Shown piece after piece: positions 21,847 through 22,299 of a DNA stretch of 22,299 nt (positions are counted from its first letter, which is position 1; each line of letters starts with the position of its first letter). The stretch is taken from the NCBI GenBank assembly GCA_003218615.1, contig QHOD01000003.1:1-22299 (forward strand), given 5' to 3'. The notes under the pieces are model-generated. The model had not been told where the DNA came from and made no database searches. It was given only the letters and a program-made list of their open reading frames with translations. The stretch is from Verrucomicrobiota bacterium. Lineage in GTDB: Bacteria > Verrucomicrobiota > Verrucomicrobiia > Chthoniobacterales > UBA10450. A program made the translations under genes and the position numbers.

Positions 21847-22299
21847 ATGGAAAAAAACATCAAACGCAGAGGTGATAAAGCGAGCGCGCGAAAAGTGGTG
21901 CGCATTCGGCCCGGCACAAAATCAGTCGTGCTCGGTGTTACCGGCTCAATCGCCGCCTATAAGTCCGCCGAGCTCGCCAGCCTGCTCGTCAAACAAGGCC
22001 ACGAAGTTTTTGTCGTCATGACGCAGGACGCGACTGAATTCATTTCGCCCCTCACGTTGCAAACGCTTTCCAAGAATCCGGTGACGACCAGCTTTTTTGA
22101 CGAAAAGGAAAACTGGCGGCCCGGCCACATCGAGCTTGCCGATCGTGCCAACCTGGTTCTGATCGCGCCGGCGACCGCGAATATCATCGCCGAACTCGCG
22201 CACGGGTTGGCCGGTCATCCGCTCGCGGCCATCGCGCTCGCCACACACGCGCCGATTCTGATTGCGCCCGCGATGAATGGAAAAATGTGGCAGCATCCC
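21847..22299 (+). CDS. coaBC: Coenzyme A biosynthesis bifunctional protein CoaBC (5' part)
   Basis: The N-terminal CoaC half (phosphopantothenoylcysteine decarboxylase, an FMN flavoprotein) of the bifunctional enzyme that makes 4'-phosphopantetheine for coenzyme A. 151 residues are visible. After a basic leader (MEKNIKRRGDKASARK) come VVLGVTGSIAAYKSAELASL, FVVMTQDATEFI, the active-site-type His in WRPGHIELADRANLVLIAPA, and PAMNGKMWQHP with the conserved PAMN substrate-clamp motif. The leader is longer than usual; GTG 21895 or 21898 could be the real start. The CoaB synthetase half would lie beyond the right edge. It is 14 bases after gmk, completing a yicC-gmk-coaBC cluster; no rpoZ lies between, unlike in many bacteria. 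Confidence 0.92.
   Translation, partial: MEKNIKRRGDKASARKVVRIRPGTKSVVLGVTGSIAAYKSAELASLLVKQGHEVFVVMTQDATEFISPLTLQTLSKNPVTTSFFDEKENWRPGHIELADRANLVLIAPATANIIAELAHGLAGHPLAAIALATHAPILIAPAMNGKMWQHP

Overview
The window looks like chromosomal DNA of a moderately GC-rich Gram-negative bacterium, most likely a soil member of the Verrucomicrobiota (Chthoniobacterales / Udaeobacter-like). Clues are the family mix (RNase HIII, a yicC-gmk-coaBC cluster, a DUF6580 membrane protein, a four-helix-bundle S23-like gene), weak Shine-Dalgarno sequences at many starts, and short structured repeats between genes. The assignment is inference from gene content and could not be tested by a search.

Layout. 1-503 (-): 5' part of a dGTPase-like HD hydrolase. 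693-1793 (-): an outer-membrane barrel-like protein whose signal peptide is cut off by an in-frame TGA. 2200-5414 (+): a SAM-domain / class III cyclase / AAA ATPase / TPR signalling gene broken by a small frameshifting deletion in the cyclase core. 5438-6940 (+): a SAM-dependent methyltransferase and a YkvA/DUF1232 protein. 6982-11307 (-): the three genes for the E2, E1-beta and E1-alpha parts of pyruvate dehydrogenase, translationally coupled to an upstream DUF6580 membrane protein, and before that rpsT. 11411-13737 (-): a processive GT2 glycosyltransferase followed by an L,D-transpeptidase (envelope genes). 13852-17263 (+): a secreted protein of unknown function and a membrane hybrid histidine kinase. 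17287-18742 (-): an HU/IHF-like protein and RNase HIII. 18839-22299 (+): mutY, a four-helix-bundle gene, yicC, gmk and the start of coaBC.

How the genes work together. The minus-strand block DUF6580-pdhA-pdhB-pdhC has ATGA overlaps at two junctions and so is very probably one operon making the E1/E2 core of pyruvate dehydrogenase; the E3 gene is not in the window. yicC-gmk-coaBC form a housekeeping cluster for RNA, GMP and coenzyme A metabolism. The glycosyltransferase and L,D-transpeptidase point to cell-envelope polysaccharide and peptidoglycan work.

Most interesting signals. (1) The four-helix-bundle gene lies between two 32-nt near-perfect inverted repeats built from a 7-bp unit; the right arm encodes the end of that protein and contains the ATG of yicC. 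(2) A second, unrelated inverted repeat fills the gap between the divergent rnhC and mutY genes, and the only usable mutY start codon (GTG) lies in its arm. (3) Two neighbouring divergent genes (barrel protein and cyclase/ATPase) each carry one disabling lesion. I found no tRNA, rRNA, CRISPR array or classical insertion sequence.
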